The position numbers were made by a program, and so were the translations under genes. Under the pieces are notes generated by a model, which saw only the letters and a list, made by a program, of their open reading frames with translations, did not search any database and had not been told where the DNA came from. Positions 62,740 through 64,000 of a stretch of DNA of 64,000 nucleotides are shown here, piece after piece. Within the stretch, counting starts at the first letter, position 1; each line of letters opens with the position of its first letter. Source of the stretch: Bradyrhizobium sp. NDS-1 (GTDB taxonomy: Bacteria > Pseudomonadota > Alphaproteobacteria > Rhizobiales > Xanthobacteraceae); the NCBI RefSeq assembly GCF_032918005.1, contig NZ_CP136628.1, positions 3,767,501 through 3,831,500 on the forward strand. Reading direction: 5' to 3'.

Positions 62740-64000
62740 GTGAAGGCGCGCGCGGTCAGGCTCTGGTCCGTGGTCCACACCTGGACCAGCCTGATCTCGA
62801 CCGTCTTCCTGCTGCTGCTCTGCCTCACCGGCCTGCCGCTGGTGTTCCACCACGAGATCGATGAGCTCCTGGGCTATGCCCCCCAGCCCGAAGCTCATGC
62901 GAGCGCGGCGCGCGCGAGGCCGCAAGCCATCGCCGACGCCGCGCTCGCCGCCGATCCGGGCCGGGTGATGCAATATATCTCCTGGGACAAGGACGAGCCC
63001 GGGATCGTGATGGCGTTCACCAACAATGCGCCTGACGGGCTTCCCGACAATGCGACGGTGCGGGCCTTCGACGCCGTCTCGGCAAAACTGCTCGGGCCGG
63101 TCGGCGTCGGGCCGATGCTGATCGTCCTCAAGCTGCACACCGACATGTTCGCAGGCCAGGCCGGAAAATTGTTTCTCGGTGCGATGGGGCTGCTATTCGC
63201 CGTCGCCATCGTCTCTGGCGTGGTGCTGTATTGGCCGTTCACCCGCCGCCTGCGCTTTGCCACGATCCGTGATCATGCGTCCCGACGCGTGCGCTGGCTC
63301 GATTGGCACAATCTGATCGGGGTGGCGACGGTGGCCTGGGCGCTGGTGGTCGGACTGACCGGCGTCGTCAACACCTGGGCCGAGCTGATGCTGAACCAGT
63401 GGAAGGCGACCGAACTCGCCAGCATGGTCGCACCCTATGCCGGCAAGCCGCCGCCCGTGCATCTGGCCTCGCTCGATGATGTCGTCTCCCGCGCGAAAGG
63501 GGCGGCCCCCGGCATGGAGATCGCGTTCATTGCTTTTCCGGGCACGCCGTTCACGTCCTCGCATCATTTTGCCGCCTTCATGCGAGGCGACTCGGCGCTG
63601 ACATCGCGGCTGCTCAAGCCAGTCCTGCTGGACGGCGAAAGTGGGGAGGTCGCCGACAGCAGGGCACTGCCGCTCTATCTCCAGGCCCTGCTGATCTCGC
63701 AGCCGCTGCATTTCGGCGATTACGGCGGCATGCCGCTCAAGGTGATCTGGGCCGCACTCGACCTGCTTACCATCGTCGTGATCGGCAGCGGCCTCTATCT
63801 CTGGCTGGCCCGGCGGCGGAAGCGAACGTCCCCCCCGCGCCGACGCATTCGCCGGACGAGCCCCGGTCCCGTCGTGATGCATGGCTGGTCCGATCGCTCG
63901 CGCCTGTGGATACGTGTCTTTGCTGCACCTATCATGCTCGCGGGTGCGACCATCACCGGTCTCCTGGCTGCGCTCCTCTGGGGGACGGCCGGCCAATATG
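62740..64000 (+). CDS. PepSY-associated membrane protein, C-terminus beyond the window
   Basis: 420 residues are present, from GTG 62740 with GAGGGGAGGG upstream; no stop occurs before base 64000. It is a PepSY-TM (PiuB/FoxB-like) protein: helix 1 LISTVFLLLLCLTGLPLVFH, a periplasmic region, HTDMFAGQAGKLFLGAMGLL, then DWHNLIGVATVAWALVVGLTG and VIWAALDLLTIVVIGSGLYL. The conserved His pairs (FHHE, LHTD, WHN, LHFG) may bind heme or metal. Such proteins follow siderophore receptors and are thought to reduce ferric siderophores in the membrane. It is co-directional with the receptor and probably in one operon. Confidence 0.88.
   Translation, partial: MKARAVRLWSVVHTWTSLISTVFLLLLCLTGLPLVFHHEIDELLGYAPQPEAHASAARARPQAIADAALAADPGRVMQYISWDKDEPGIVMAFTNNAPDGLPDNATVRAFDAVSAKLLGPVGVGPMLIVLKLHTDMFAGQAGKLFLGAMGLLFAVAIVSGVVLYWPFTRRLRFATIRDHASRRVRWLDWHNLIGVATVAWALVVGLTGVVNTWAELMLNQWKATELASMVAPYAGKPPPVHLASLDDVVSRAKGAAPGMEIAFIAFPGTPFTSSHHFAAFMRGDSALTSRLLKPVLLDGESGEVADSRALPLYLQALLISQPLHFGDYGGMPLKVIWAALDLLTIVVIGSGLYLWLARRRKRTSPPRRRIRRTSPGPVVMHGWSDRSRLWIRVFAAPIMLAGATITGLLAALLWGTAGQY

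Overview
The window looks like a chromosomal segment of a Bradyrhizobium-type alphaproteobacterium (Nitrobacteraceae). The basis is high G+C coding sequence, a MucR/Ros regulator, an adjacent glnB-glnA pair with a -24/-12 promoter, several classes of palindromic intergenic repeat of the kind I associate with this group, and the conserved chromosomal blocks rplM-rpsI and tig-clpP-clpX-lon. No phage, transposase, integrase or CRISPR array is visible, so this is core-like chromosome with accessory genes scattered in it. Species assignment is inference; no search was run.

Layout. 0-5 kb: C-terminal end of a saccharopine-dehydrogenase-like oxidoreductase, a MucR-type regulator, a proline-rich membrane protein, a GT39-type membrane glycosyltransferase and a class II aldolase. 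5-7 kb: an FAD monooxygenase divergent from a MarR regulator, with a clear operator between them. 7-16 kb: an exopolysaccharide cluster (O-antigen ligase/polymerase type protein, polyprenyl-phosphate sugar transferase, GT4 glycosyltransferase, ExoP/GumC co-polymerase, GNAT protein, polysaccharide-deacetylase-like protein). 16-24 kb: housekeeping and metabolism (ctaA, O-acetylhomoserine sulfhydrylase, CoA-binding protein, crotonase, thioesterase, rplM-rpsI, diguanylate cyclase). 24-32 kb: mixed accessory genes, including a class III nucleotide cyclase, a subclass B3 metallo-beta-lactamase coupled to a DUF1254 protein, and a probable frameshifted small membrane protein gene. 32-37 kb: glnB-glnA, nnr, a GNAT gene and a HigBA-type toxin-antitoxin pair. 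37-46 kb: a copper-site-depleted multicopper-oxidase-fold protein, tRNA-Leu, and the protein quality-control block tig, clpP, clpX, lon. 46-56 kb: tRNA-Val, small secreted proteins, and a divalent-metal efflux operon (czcC-czcB-czcA plus a CDF exporter) headed by a small His/Cys-containing membrane protein. 56-60 kb: a 24-residue membrane peptide gene with a strong ribosome binding site, an alpha/beta hydrolase, pepT, an HU protein with a Lys-rich repeat tail, and tRNA-Asp. 60-64 kb: a TonB-dependent siderophore receptor followed by a PepSY membrane protein that runs off the window.

How the genes work together. The exopolysaccharide genes form one pathway: priming on the lipid carrier, glycosyl transfer, polymerisation or ligation, chain-length control and export. 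glnB and glnA form the nitrogen-assimilation core under sigma-54 control. tig, clpP, clpX and lon form a folding and proteolysis block. czcC, czcB, czcA and the CDF gene together export Zn/Co/Cd-type ions from cytoplasm and periplasm. The TonB receptor and PepSY protein form an iron-uptake pair. The most unusual points are a recurrent set of enzyme folds that have lost their catalytic or metal residues (MucR zinc finger, polysaccharide deacetylase, ExoP kinase domain, crotonase, multicopper oxidase), an in-frame 12-bp tandem repeat, the 24-residue membrane peptide, and the small protein at the head of the metal efflux operon. I did not find a clear, large, undescribed system.
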